Origin: Thermosporothrix hazakensis
GTDB taxonomy: Bacteria > Chloroflexota > Ktedonobacteria > Ktedonobacterales > Ktedonobacteraceae
NCBI RefSeq assembly: GCF_003253565.1
Contig: NZ_QKUF01000001.1
Coordinates: 1,073,867-1,137,866 of the forward strand
DNA length: 64,000 nucleotides
Reading direction: 5' to 3'
Position numbers and translations under genes: made by a program. The number at the start of each line of letters is the position of its first letter. Position 1 is the first letter of the stretch. The notes beneath the pieces are model-generated. The model had not been told where the DNA came from and did no database searches. It saw nothing but the letters and a program-made list of their open reading frames with translations. This document shows, piece by piece, positions 15,116-24,547 of the stretch.

Positions 15116-18094
15116 ATGCAACAGAATAAGCGGTTTGAGAAAATGAAGGCCAGCCTGATTCTCGCGAAGTGGCAGCTCCGCCCTTCCCTGCATTCCCTCG
15201 CGTTGACGGGTCTGGGAATGCTCTGCGCGATTGTGCTCACCTGTGTGGCACCACTTCTGACCGAAGTGATGCGACTGGCAGTTCTACGGGAGGCGATTCA
15301 GGCACAACCTGAAACCCCCTATCTCTCTATTCAAATCGAAACGCAGCGCTACACAAATGAGTGGACAGCTCAGGAACTTCAGGGCCTTGTTTCAAAGGCC
15401 TCACAAGGGATCAGCCCGTTTCTGGCATCCACGCCACCCACACCCTTTCTGACAGCTATCAGCAGAAGAGCATCCGGTGCGCCATACAAGCTCATTGGCA
15501 CCTCTATAACCGAGGCAGCGCCCCATCTGACGCTCTTCGAAGGAAGATTACCTCGTCAAACCACCCGGGGAATCGAAATCGCGCTCCACAAGCAGACAGC
15601 GGCACAGCTCGGGCTGCACATTGGAGAGACACTACTGCTTCGTTTTCAGCTTATCCAAAGAGAAAACGCACAACCAGTATCCAGCCAACCCATCAGGCTA
15701 ACTGTTGTTGGACTGTTCACCGCAGATCCAAATGACGCCTTCTGGCATAATCAGCCCCTCGCCCTCACCCCACCACCACAGCAAGAAGAGCCGTCCTATT
15801 ACCCTCTGCTCGCCGATCGCCTTGCGCTTGAAAAGGCGCTCTTCACAGCATGTGGACAGAATACCTTCAGCGCCGAATCCTTCTCACTGAACTGGTATTA
15901 TCGGCTTGACCCTCAACGGATTACCAGCCAGAATACCACTCAATTTGAGCACAGTGTGACACATCTCCCTGAGCACGTCTACACCACCTTTCAGAGCTTT
16001 CTAAACGCTGAGGAGGAAAGTTCCTATACCCATCTGCCTACCCGCAGTACAGCAGTGGCAGCCGGAAAGCTTCTGCCTACCACGCAAACACCCGGTCTGC
16101 TGCTGCTCTATACACTCCGGCTGCAACAGGCCATTCCTTCAACCACCGCTCTTCTGCTTCAGCTTCTGGTCCTTGCCCTGATCTTTCTTGCTATCACGGT
16201 AACGATGCAGGTTGAGCACAAGGCCGAAACAATCGCCCTTCTTCGGAGTCGGGGGGCCAGCCGCTGGCAGATCTTTATCATCTTCGGGACACAAAACGCA
16301 CCCCTTATCCTGCTCACACTTCTGCTTGGTGTCCCGCTCTCCTTCGGGATCACGGATCTGCTGATACGGCTCGGGATGAGTCAGAACGCTCCGCTTGACG
16401 CCGTCTGGACCAACCCACTCAGCACGTTTCTCATACCAGTTCGATGGCTCCTCATCACGATCTGTTTGCTGCTCGGAACCCTGTTCTTCACGCTCTATCG
16501 TGCAACCAGCCGTGATATGCTCACGGTGCGTCAAACTGCCAGCCGTCCGAGACAGAAGCCGCTCTGGCAGCGGTTGCATCTGGATATGTCTGCAGGCATT
16601 GTGGCGCTGAGCGGCTATGGGATGACATTCTCTCTTCTGCACAGCAATGTGCTTGATCCGGGCACATACTATCTGATCGGGAGGCCCCTGGCCTTGATCG
16701 CACCCTATTTTCTGGTTGTGGGCTGCCTGCTCCTTTTTTTGCGTCTCTATCCCTTTCTCCTTCGATGGGGTTCACGACTGGCAATTCGTGGGCGCGGAGC
16801 AGAACATATGCTGGCGTTGACCCATATTGCACGCTCACCGGGCCCGTTTCTGCGTATGAGCCTCTTACTGGCTGTTGTAACAGCATTAAGCCTCTTTGGA
16901 CAGATCGTCACGGCATCGCAGCATCATTACATTGAGCATCAGGCGATGCTAGCAACGGGAGCCGATTTCAGCGGTACAACTGAACTGCATCCGCTTCTCG
17001 GGACTTCTCTTCAACAGCTCGGGCAACCTTATCGCGAGATTCCCGGAGTGCAGGCAGTCTCGCTGGCCTTTAAACAGGAATTCCCTTCACAGGAAGCAGG
17101 CAACGCACAGCAAACAGATATAACCGTCTTTGCCGTTGATACCGATACCTTCGCACAGACCGTTCAGCTTCCCGACAGCACAAGCCTGATCCAGCAGCTT
17201 CGGGCACAGCGCATTCTCCCCGAGCGAGCCCGGAACACACCTCTACCGGTTATCATCAATCAGGCGTTTCAGGACAGAACCCACCTGACCCCCGGCACAC
17301 CCTTTATGCTAAAGCTCGATAGTGCAACCGGCCTACCCTGTATCGTTCTGGCAGTCATCCCTCGCCTGCCAGAGCTGAACGATCTGCCAGGCACGTCAAC
17401 AGCCGCTAATGGCCTGCTCACCGACTTTCATAGCCTGGCCGCCATCCTTGCCCGACAGCACAACCGTTCTCTGAGCATCAATCACATCTGGCTCAAAACG
17501 GATCATGCGCCGCAGATACTACAGGAAATTCGCACTCGACTATCCAACGGTCCAACCCGGCTCTTTCCGCTAAAGGATCGCATAGCGGAACTGGAAACGC
17601 TGCAAAAAGATCCACTCTATATCCAGGTTATCAGCCTGCTGTCGCTCGGAACCCTGGTAATGCTCCTGCTGGCATTTCTCGGGAATGTGCAGGCCGCACA
17701 ACAACAGGCACGCTCCCGCATGACGCATTTTGCCCTGCTACGGGCCCTGGGCACAGCCCCAGGACAGCTTCTCCGTGTGCTCCTCTGGGAACAGGGCATC
17801 CTTTATAGCATAGGGGTGCTGCTTGGCCTCGTGGTTGGTCTCTTTCTGGCATTTACCACCCTGCCCTATCTGCTCCCGGCAGCAATCAATTACGCCTCTT
17901 TCACCAACATCAGCACAACGAAGGAGTTCTTCAGCATGCTCAACAGTGGTGCGGCAATCTCAGTCATCATTCCCCCTGAGATCTGGCTTCCTCTGCTGGC
18001 TCTACTCGGGATCAGCCTGCTTGTCCTCTTGCTGACTGTCAGCACCATCATCCGCGCCTCGCTCCATACGGTCTTGCGCTTGAACGCTGACTAA
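15116..18094 (+). CDS. Large FtsX-like ABC transporter permease (second copy)
   Basis: A 992-residue paralogue of the preceding protein with the same order: N-terminal helix (about 28-52), outer domain with LFEGRLPRQTTRGIEIAL, first FtsX core with ETIALLRSRGASRWQIF (about 365), second outer domain, C-terminal core with HFALLRALGTAPGQLL. AAGGAAG precedes the ATG. Tandem arrangement suggests a heterodimer. An ATPase partner must be supplied from elsewhere or shared with other permeases. The operon ends just before the hairpin at 18100-18129. Confidence 0.85.
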   Translation: MQQNKRFEKMKASLILAKWQLRPSLHSLALTGLGMLCAIVLTCVAPLLTEVMRLAVLREAIQAQPETPYLSIQIETQRYTNEWTAQELQGLVSKASQGISPFLASTPPTPFLTAISRRASGAPYKLIGTSITEAAPHLTLFEGRLPRQTTRGIEIALHKQTAAQLGLHIGETLLLRFQLIQRENAQPVSSQPIRLTVVGLFTADPNDAFWHNQPLALTPPPQQEEPSYYPLLADRLALEKALFTACGQNTFSAESFSLNWYYRLDPQRITSQNTTQFEHSVTHLPEHVYTTFQSFLNAEEESSYTHLPTRSTAVAAGKLLPTTQTPGLLLLYTLRLQQAIPSTTALLLQLLVLALIFLAITVTMQVEHKAETIALLRSRGASRWQIFIIFGTQNAPLILLTLLLGVPLSFGITDLLIRLGMSQNAPLDAVWTNPLSTFLIPVRWLLITICLLLGTLFFTLYRATSRDMLTVRQTASRPRQKPLWQRLHLDMSAGIVALSGYGMTFSLLHSNVLDPGTYYLIGRPLALIAPYFLVVGCLLLFLRLYPFLLRWGSRLAIRGRGAEHMLALTHIARSPGPFLRMSLLLAVVTALSLFGQIVTASQHHYIEHQAMLATGADFSGTTELHPLLGTSLQQLGQPYREIPGVQAVSLAFKQEFPSQEAGNAQQTDITVFAVDTDTFAQTVQLPDSTSLIQQLRAQRILPERARNTPLPVIINQAFQDRTHLTPGTPFMLKLDSATGLPCIVLAVIPRLPELNDLPGTSTAANGLLTDFHSLAAILARQHNRSLSINHIWLKTDHAPQILQEIRTRLSNGPTRLFPLKDRIAELETLQKDPLYIQVISLLSLGTLVMLLLAFLGNVQAAQQQARSRMTHFALLRALGTAPGQLLRVLLWEQGILYSIGVLLGLVVGLFLAFTTLPYLLPAAINYASFTNISTTKEFFSMLNSGAAISVIIPPEIWLPLLALLGISLLVLLLTVSTIIRASLHTVLRLNAD

Positions 18095-18129
18095 AAAGAA
18101 GAAGAGAGAGCAAACTCACTCTCTCTTCT
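18091..18129 (-). terminator. Intrinsic terminator between convergent genes
   Basis: An 11-bp stem, AGAAGAGAGAG (18100-18110) with CTCTCTCTTCT (18119-18129). Read on the minus strand it is followed by TCTTTTT, so it mainly serves the minus-strand operon; it may also slow plus-strand transcription. Confidence 0.75.
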
Positions 18130-18165
18130 ACACCTCGCGAGAACAGATATCCTGTCCTCTGGCTC

Positions 18166-18747
18166 CTAGCGCTCTGGTACCACTATCGTTGGAATCGGTG
18201 GTACCGTTGGATCAGCAATAAAAAGGGGGTCCGGCACAGAAGGAATATCTGGTACACGAATGATCGGTCCCGGTTCGGGCTCTTTTTTCTTCTTCCCGGG
18301 ATCGGGGGCAGGTGGTTTCCGCTCAGGAGTGACGTGTGAAGGTCCCGGCGTCGGCGTCGGGAGCGCGATGGGCGGCCGCTCCTGCTCAACCGGTAGTGTC
18401 GCGATTGGCTCAGGAGTCGCGACCGGGAACACCACCTGAGCAGGCGGGGGAACGACCACCTCCGCAGGCGTCGTCGCCACCGCGCGCGGCTGCACAGGAA
18501 GCAGCGTCAGTGAGCGCCGCATCTCGCTTTCGTTACGGGGCACAATTTGCAGCTTGCTCTTCTGTTGCGTCATGGTAATGACCTGTATCGGCTCGACGCT
18601 TCTGAGCGGAAAGAACATCTGCCAGAAGGTATAGCATATCATCGGCCCAACACACAGACATCCACCAAGCACGGCGTAAAAGAAGCGTTCTTTCAACCCT
18701 CCTCGCTGCTTTTCCTGATTCCACAATGCCATTACTGTATCTATCAT
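18166..18747 (-). CDS. Membrane-anchored proline-rich protein of unknown function
   Basis: A 193-residue protein with a short cytoplasmic N-terminus, one membrane helix (about 23-46) and an outer tail in which Pro, Glu, Lys and Val dominate (about 90-193), including PTPTPGPS and KKKKEPEPGP. Such tails often span the cell wall. It starts 9 bp after the PH-like gene on the same strand, so the two are probably cotranscribed. No family recognised. Confidence 0.65.
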   Translation of the reverse strand: MIDTVMALWNQEKQRGGLKERFFYAVLGGCLCVGPMICYTFWQMFFPLRSVEPIQVITMTQQKSKLQIVPRNESEMRRSLTLLPVQPRAVATTPAEVVVPPPAQVVFPVATPEPIATLPVEQERPPIALPTPTPGPSHVTPERKPPAPDPGKKKKEPEPGPIIRVPDIPSVPDPLFIADPTVPPIPTIVVPER

Positions 18748-18756
18748 AGCTCACCC

Positions 18757-19797
18757 TCAGAATTTGTCCGGTAGCGAACTGAGTCGTCTCACCCGGCGTC
18801 CAGCGACCTCATGTTCATCCGTTGAGAGCAGATCACCAGAAAGCGCATCCGTTCTAGGCTGACGCTCTTCTCCAGATGAAAAAGAGAACACCTGACGAAC
18901 GGAGGTGCCACGCCACGGCGAGAGCCGTTGATTGATATGCTGCACTTGCTGGAAACGCTGTACAATCGTTTCCAGATACATCAGAAATTCTAGCGGGCGC
19001 TTCACCGCAAACAGCTCACGCTTTGACCAGTGTTCCGCCGTAAACGCGATGGCCCCCTGAAGCTCCGTTACCTCAACCAGGCGTCCATAACCAAGCACAA
19101 TCTGACATTTGCGTCCAAAATAAATCAAGCGCTCGCTGGTCAGGATCAGCTTGCCATGATCCCGTGCAGGATAACGCTGTATCTGTGCGTCCGGGGGGAT
19201 CTCATCACAAAGCGTCACATCAGCGCTATAATGGGCATACTCCCCGGGCAGAAGGCGTACCGGGACGGGAACACGTGGCAAGGTCTCTTGCTGCAAGCGT
19301 AACCTCAATTGTTCAACATCAAAGCCATACTCGCGAAGCGAGCGCTCTGACTGTAAACGCTGTTTCCTCCGCTCACGCAACTCTTGATATCGATGCAACC
19401 AGTGGGACACCTGAACGGGCCCTCGCTCTTCGGTGGTTGCCGCTTTGCGCATTCGGGAAAAGCTTCGGATCGGCTGATCTGCGGTCGTCACCATTCGCCG
19501 CGGGCGAGAGCGATAGACGTTCCGGCGTGACGTCGACACATACCTATGTAAATATTCAGCGATTCGGCGGGCTTCCTCAACCGCAGCGATACCACGCACT
19601 ATGACCATGGACGAGCGAAAGCGTAGTTCAAGTCGAGCCGAGGCGATACCCAAAATGCGAAAGTAGCGAGCCCGTACCTGAAGTAAATCCGTGAGTGCAT
19701 AGCGCTTTCCATGTAAATCGAGGTGGTCTTGATAGAGGCTCAAGCGGCGTCCCCATCCATAGTGACAGACGATGAGCGGTACAGAACGCTTGGTCAT
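18757..19797 (-). CDS. Protein with PH/GRAM-like domains, unknown function
   Basis: A 346-residue soluble protein. Two parts look like small beta-rich PH or GRAM-like domains: an N-terminal one (about 10-95) with RRLSLYQDHLDLHGKRYAL, and a C-terminal one (about 205-310) with HGKLILTSERLIYFGRK. They are joined by a basic helical linker rich in Arg (about 110-190). The start at 19797 is favoured by GAGAGGGGGAG just upstream; the frame extends to 19875 without such a signal. It overlaps no neighbour, follows the transglutaminase gene after a terminator, and precedes the proline-rich membrane protein by 9 bp. The domain call is tentative. Confidence 0.62.
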   Translation of the reverse strand: MTKRSVPLIVCHYGWGRRLSLYQDHLDLHGKRYALTDLLQVRARYFRILGIASARLELRFRSSMVIVRGIAAVEEARRIAEYLHRYVSTSRRNVYRSRPRRMVTTADQPIRSFSRMRKAATTEERGPVQVSHWLHRYQELRERRKQRLQSERSLREYGFDVEQLRLRLQQETLPRVPVPVRLLPGEYAHYSADVTLCDEIPPDAQIQRYPARDHGKLILTSERLIYFGRKCQIVLGYGRLVEVTELQGAIAFTAEHWSKRELFAVKRPLEFLMYLETIVQRFQQVQHINQRLSPWRGTSVRQVFSFSSGEERQPRTDALSGDLLSTDEHEVAGRRVRRLSSLPDKF

Positions 19798-19918
19798 ACT
19801 CCCCCTCTCCACATCATCCCAAAAATTCCAGACGTCTCTTAATAGGGAGACGAAAAGAGTCAGCGAACGTAACATACATCAATACATCCGTACATAGGCA
19901 AGCACCCGTATAACACAC

Positions 19919-19950
19919 AAAAAAAAGAGGCACATCAATGATATGCCTCT
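19919..19950 (-). terminator. Intrinsic terminator after transglutaminase gene
   Basis: On the minus strand, AGAGGCATAT pairs with ATGTGCCTCT (10 bp with one wobble) and is followed by eight T residues. Confidence 0.9.
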
Positions 19951-19958
19951 GTCATTTT

Positions 19959-22349
19959 CTACTTTGTGCGTCTCAGCCACTTCCGCTTGAAAAGCTGCCA
20001 GTGGAGATCTCGCAATGCTGAATGTATCTGCTCGGCCTCTTCCGGTCGAGCGGCTCCTTTACCCCAGCGCTCACGCACAAACAGCTCGGTTAAACGCCAG
20101 AGATACGGCGCTTTCTGTGGTACCTGCTGCCCCAGCGCCCTACTATACTCATACGGCGTCTGCCAGGGCTTCGGTGCAAAGCCGACCCGACCGGCTAACC
20201 AGCAGAGCCGCCAATAGACGCCAGCAATTGGTGAGCTACCCGCATAGAGCCTGCGCCACCAGAGAGAGCACAGCGCGACCACTCCCGCTACCAGAGAAAT
20301 ACCCAGTGTGAGCAGGATCAGCACGGTCAACAGGACGGAGACTGCGGGATTGTCCCTCTCGTCTTGAGACTCTGACGAATTGGGCTTCTCTACTTGCGGT
20401 TGCTTGGTTGGCGCCTCTTTCTGCGTGACCTGGGTTGCGGTGGCTATCTGCGTCGGAACGGCCGGCTGCGTTGACTCCGGTGGAGAAATCACAAGCGACT
20501 GCGACCCATCACCCGAGAAGCCCGGCGTTGGATCAAAGTTTACCCAACCATACTGCGGGAAATAGGCCTGTACCCAGCTATGGGCATCGCTCCCATTCAC
20601 AACCCAGGCCTTGCGCTGTGAATCATAGTGGCCGGGGCTAAAACCATTTGCCATCCGCGTCGGGATATGCAGCATACGAGCCATCACAATCATGGCGCTG
20701 GCATAGTAGGTACAATACCCGACTCGCGTTTGCAGCAACCAATCAACAACATTGGTATTCGATGGAATAGGTGTATTTTCTATAGAATAGGTAAATTCGT
20801 TTCTATCACTTAGATGCTTCTCTATTTGCTTCAGAGCATCATAGGCATTGTGCGCCCCCTCGGTCCACGCTTGCATCTGCCTCTCCACCGCTGGCGAAAG
20901 ATTGGGCGGAAGCTGGACATAGCCAGTGAGAAGCGCCTGATAGTAGCGATCTTGTTGCCAGAAGGATGAGTTCTGTGAAGGCAAAGGGACCGTTGAGAGG
21001 AGACGGGAATCCGAGACAGGCAGGATCGACTCCACTGTGTAACGCTCATCCTTCTGTAAGCGCTCCTCTTTCTCCCATGCGCTCATGGTCACATCAGATC
21101 GCACAATTGTAGGGATCGTGAAACGATGAGGTTGAGCAGGGGCAAAGACATAGTACTTCGGTCCAAGCGGCGGATTGAACATGGTGATATTCGTTGCGAT
21201 GGTTGATGTTGAGCTATCATGCACAATATCGTCGGGTAGGGTCGCCCCCGCCGGGAAGTAGGCCGAAGAGAGCATTCCAGGTTCAATCGTCCAGGTGCGG
21301 CCATCGAAAACATTATACGTAAAGCCTTGCAGATATTGTGGCGCATTAGCGGTAGTGGTATAGGAAAGCACCTCACCAGTCGGCAGGCTGACAGAGCCAG
21401 TAATGGTCATCCGGTCACTAAAGAAGTTCGCGGGAGTCGCATTGAAGATATCCCCCAGATTCTCTGGCGTGATACGTCCAGAAACCACATTATTCCAGGC
21501 CGCATCCAGTCGTGCCCAGAACTCACGTCCCTGGGCAGGCTGAGCAACAATGGGCAGGAACCATGCCCCGAGAACCGCAAGCAGCGTTATTACCGAGGCA
21601 AATTGCATCCGACGCAGCGTCATTGCACGGAGCCAGGAACGGTCCGTATAGAGGCCGTCCTGTCTCCAATTGTAAATCTGCGCAGCTAGCTGAACCCGAG
21701 CGATCAGTAACGCGAGTGCTCCCGCCAGAATGACAACCAGATAGCTATAATCTGCCTTGACGTAGTTGAGATTTACCAGGATGATCGAGGCATAGACCAG
21801 CGCAACCAGCCAGGGCAAGCGGGCCCGATAGATCAGCCAGCTACCAAAGTAACCCAGGAAGTACGCCAGGAAAGCAAGGTAGAAGAAGAACAGACGCTCA
21901 ATAGCCTCCATTGCCTGAAAGCCACCAATGAACGCCTGACGTGTCGTCTCTATCAAGGTTTGTATCGGTATATGATAGGCCAGCATACACGTCACCAGTA
22001 CGGCCAATGTATGACCGAACAGGCAAGCCAACAAGTGCAGGACCGATTGCGGCACCTTCGACACTTTTGAGATTACCAATCCAACCAACAGGCCAACCGC
22101 CGGACAAATAAAGAGCAAAGTATCATGCCTGACCCAGTTTGCCGCAATGACCGAATACACAACACTATACAACGCAACTGCAAGCAGCACTAACGGAAGC
22201 CATCCTTCAGCAGGAGCCCACGAAAAAGAAAAGCGCTGAGGGGCAGGATATGCCGCCACGACAGGTTGAGAAAATAGCTGTGTTGATCGAGGTGGCTTAC
22301 AATCTTCCGGTGGTATATCAGGTGGTCGTCGGGTGTCAAGCACGCTCAA
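19959..22349 (-). CDS. TgpA-type membrane transglutaminase-like protein
   Basis: A 796-residue protein with a block of about six membrane helices (about 45-275), an outer domain, a transglutaminase-like core (about 500-630), another membrane helix (about 680-705) and a cytoplasmic DUF4129-like C-terminus. The catalytic triad is readable: Cys in VGYCTYYASAM, His in GSDAHSWVQAYF and Asp in WVNFDPTPGF. This is the DUF3488-transglutaminase-DUF4129 layout of TgpA. These proteins are thought to act on cell-surface peptides or proteins; substrates are mostly unknown. In many bacteria the gene stands next to a MoxR ATPase and DUF58 gene; neither is here. Confidence 0.9.
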   Translation of the reverse strand: MSVLDTRRPPDIPPEDCKPPRSTQLFSQPVVAAYPAPQRFSFSWAPAEGWLPLVLLAVALYSVVYSVIAANWVRHDTLLFICPAVGLLVGLVISKVSKVPQSVLHLLACLFGHTLAVLVTCMLAYHIPIQTLIETTRQAFIGGFQAMEAIERLFFFYLAFLAYFLGYFGSWLIYRARLPWLVALVYASIILVNLNYVKADYSYLVVILAGALALLIARVQLAAQIYNWRQDGLYTDRSWLRAMTLRRMQFASVITLLAVLGAWFLPIVAQPAQGREFWARLDAAWNNVVSGRITPENLGDIFNATPANFFSDRMTITGSVSLPTGEVLSYTTTANAPQYLQGFTYNVFDGRTWTIEPGMLSSAYFPAGATLPDDIVHDSSTSTIATNITMFNPPLGPKYYVFAPAQPHRFTIPTIVRSDVTMSAWEKEERLQKDERYTVESILPVSDSRLLSTVPLPSQNSSFWQQDRYYQALLTGYVQLPPNLSPAVERQMQAWTEGAHNAYDALKQIEKHLSDRNEFTYSIENTPIPSNTNVVDWLLQTRVGYCTYYASAMIVMARMLHIPTRMANGFSPGHYDSQRKAWVVNGSDAHSWVQAYFPQYGWVNFDPTPGFSGDGSQSLVISPPESTQPAVPTQIATATQVTQKEAPTKQPQVEKPNSSESQDERDNPAVSVLLTVLILLTLGISLVAGVVALCSLWWRRLYAGSSPIAGVYWRLCWLAGRVGFAPKPWQTPYEYSRALGQQVPQKAPYLWRLTELFVRERWGKGAARPEEAEQIHSALRDLHWQLFKRKWLRRTK

Positions 22350-22540
22350 CTTTCCATACTCCTTACCATTGAAACGACAAGTCTATATTGACCAATAGAG
22401 ATATGCATTGCCATACTATGCAGTATACCTTTTTCAGTGCGTTTCACTATCGCTTATTACAGGTATCAGGACTTTTTCTTTATTTATCAAGAGTAGTAGC
22501 AACCTTACCTTACCATATCAACCCAACCTAAAACAATAGC

Positions 22541-22575
22541 CCCCGAAGAGAGGGAGGAACGCTTCTCTTCAGGGG
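22541..22575 (-). terminator. Probable intrinsic terminator after MFS gene
   Basis: On the minus strand CCCC-T-GAAGAGA pairs with TCTCTTC-GGGG around a twelve-base loop. The downstream tail GCTATTGTTTT is only moderately T-rich. Confidence 0.6.
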
Positions 22576-22582
22576 ATAAGAG

Positions 22583-23944
22583 CTATGAGGATGACACAAC
22601 CCTCCGCTTTCGCCCGAAGAACAGGAGCAACAGCGTCGCACTCAGGACAAGACATCCCGCGCCATACACAAAGGATGTGGAGAGACTGACGTGTTGCTGT
22701 AGCCAGCCCGCAATTGAAGGCCCAACGCTAAAGCCAATACTCCATGTTGTGGAATACAATCCAGCCAGCTTGGAACGATGGCGATTCGACACCTGCTCCA
22801 TCGCAAAAGTTGCATATACCGGTTCAATAATCGTACGCAAAATCGAGCGGGCATATTCGCCCCCGATTGCTACCAACAGGGAAGGCGCAAAGCCGATCAA
22901 TACCATCAAGGGCGCGCTGATATACTGCACCAGCGTCACGATGCGTATCTTCTCCCATCTCCTGGTCAGCAAGGGAGCCAACAACGAGAAGATACCACCC
23001 GCCAGACCCGAAAAAGTGAAGATCACGCCCAGTTCGCCCGGCAAAAGCTGAAACCGGATCACAAAGTAGATCTGTATCAGGGCAACCACAGCCCCTTCAC
23101 CCATTGTAAAGAGCAAATCAGGAATCAGCAGCTTAACAAAGAGCCAGACCGGCAGCTTCTCCTGAGATGCTTTCGGTTCTGTAGACGCAACCACGGCCTC
23201 AGCAGCCCCTGGCTCCGGCACCGCAACCACCGTCTCAGCCGCTGGCGCCTCATCTACCGGCTTCGACTCCTTCAAGAGCCAGAGCGGCAAACCAAAAAGG
23301 AAAGTAAAGAGTGAGGCAGCAATCACACCCCAACGTAGCGGCTCCGGACTATTCGCGGGAACATGCAACAGGCCAGCAACAAACTCCGGGATTGCTCCTC
23401 CGAGAAGGTTACCCAGTGAACCAATGCCAAGCATCAGGAAACTGTTCAGAGCAATCACACCCACGCGCTGGTTTGCCGTCGTACTCTCGGTCAACAGAGG
23501 GAGATTCGTTACCCAGTATGCAGTTGACACCAAACCCTGAATCAGACTGAAGGCAAGCAACAACGGAGCCGACGTTACCAGACCTATGCAGACCAGAAAA
23601 AGCGGAGATAAAATAGCGCTGGCAAGCAGGATCGGCTTGCGCCCAAAACGGTCGGCCAGGAGGCCGGCAGGGAAAGCCCCCAGAAAAGCACCGATCGCTG
23701 GCATCGCACTAAAAATCCCGATGAATTCCTGCGTATACCCAAGACTGTATGCATAATAGTTAATTGTAAGTGTTGCGATCGTAAGCTGTAATCCTTTGCC
23801 CAGGGTGAATACAAGCAAAAGATACACATTACGAGGCAAATGAAGAAAAGAGGACAGAACTGAAAGAGGTGAAGAGCGGGTAGTGTGCGCCTCTCGACCC
23901 TTTATGGTGTGCTCTGTCTCAGGGTCTCTGGACACAGAGGACAT
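22583..23944 (-). CDS. MFS transporter
   Basis: A 453-residue major facilitator with 12 predicted helices. Motif A is GLLADRFGRKPIL (after helix 2) and a long Ala/Glu/Pro/Val-rich cytoplasmic loop (about 220-265 of this protein) separates the two halves. The start at 23944 is preceded by AGGAG nine to ten bases upstream; an upstream extension of the frame to 24010 lacks this. It is divergent from the GlsB-like gene. Substrate unknown; multidrug or sugar efflux are both plausible. Confidence 0.85.
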   Translation of the reverse strand: MSSVSRDPETEHTIKGREAHTTRSSPLSVLSSFLHLPRNVYLLLVFTLGKGLQLTIATLTINYYAYSLGYTQEFIGIFSAMPAIGAFLGAFPAGLLADRFGRKPILLASAILSPLFLVCIGLVTSAPLLLAFSLIQGLVSTAYWVTNLPLLTESTTANQRVGVIALNSFLMLGIGSLGNLLGGAIPEFVAGLLHVPANSPEPLRWGVIAASLFTFLFGLPLWLLKESKPVDEAPAAETVVAVPEPGAAEAVVASTEPKASQEKLPVWLFVKLLIPDLLFTMGEGAVVALIQIYFVIRFQLLPGELGVIFTFSGLAGGIFSLLAPLLTRRWEKIRIVTLVQYISAPLMVLIGFAPSLLVAIGGEYARSILRTIIEPVYATFAMEQVSNRHRSKLAGLYSTTWSIGFSVGPSIAGWLQQHVSLSTSFVYGAGCLVLSATLLLLFFGRKRRVVSSS

Positions 23945-24180
23945 ACAAGTAATACTCCTGGACTCAGTATGATAACAAATATATGTATACAGTAACACAC
24001 ACGCTTGCACTCATACAATGGACAAAAGGTCAGTTTCTCAGCTCTGCCATCCAGGCAAGCAATAAAATATAACCTCCGACATTGAATCCGCGTATATTGA
24101 TAACAACAACATAGATAACAACACCCGGGAAACCGGGACACAAACAAGCCCCTATAGCACAAAGAGGAGCAAAGCACACA

Positions 24181-24474
24181 ATGCAATTTCAAGGCATTCA
24201 CATCGGCGTACTACTCCAACCAGGCGATATTATTGCCTGGTTACTGGTTGGTCTCATCTCTGGATATATTGCCAGCTTGCTCGTCCGAGGTCGAGGTCTG
24301 GGTTGTCTGGGTAATACGGTTGTCGGCCTGATCGGTGCGGTAATCGGGGGATACCTGGCCAGTGCCCTGAATATAGGCGGGACCTATCACTTCTGTGGAA
24401 CCATCTTCATCTCATTCCTGGGAGCCGCCCTTCTGCTCGTCATCTTGAAATTACTGACAGGTGGTAGAAGCTAA
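24181..24474 (+). CDS. GlsB/YeaQ/YmgE-family stress membrane protein
   Basis: A 97-residue protein with three membrane helices and the typical family words IIAWLLVGLISGYIASLLV and VVGLIGAVIGGYLA. AAAGAGGAG lies just upstream of the ATG. Family members are small inner-membrane proteins induced by general stress; biochemical function is unknown despite the old name transglycosylase-associated protein. Confidence 0.88.
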   Translation: MQFQGIHIGVLLQPGDIIAWLLVGLISGYIASLLVRGRGLGCLGNTVVGLIGAVIGGYLASALNIGGTYHFCGTIFISFLGAALLLVILKLLTGGRS

Positions 24475-24492
24475 AACAGCATGTTCGATACA

Positions 24493-24535
24493 AAGAGAGG
24501 CAAGATAGCGTGAACTATCCTGCCTCTTTCTTGTT
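24493..24535. terminator. Intrinsic terminator between convergent genes
   Basis: GAGGCA and GATAG pair with CTATC and TGCCTC (one internal mismatch), followed by TTTCTTGTTT on the plus strand. Confidence 0.82.
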
Positions 24536-24547
24536 TGCTTCCAGCGT

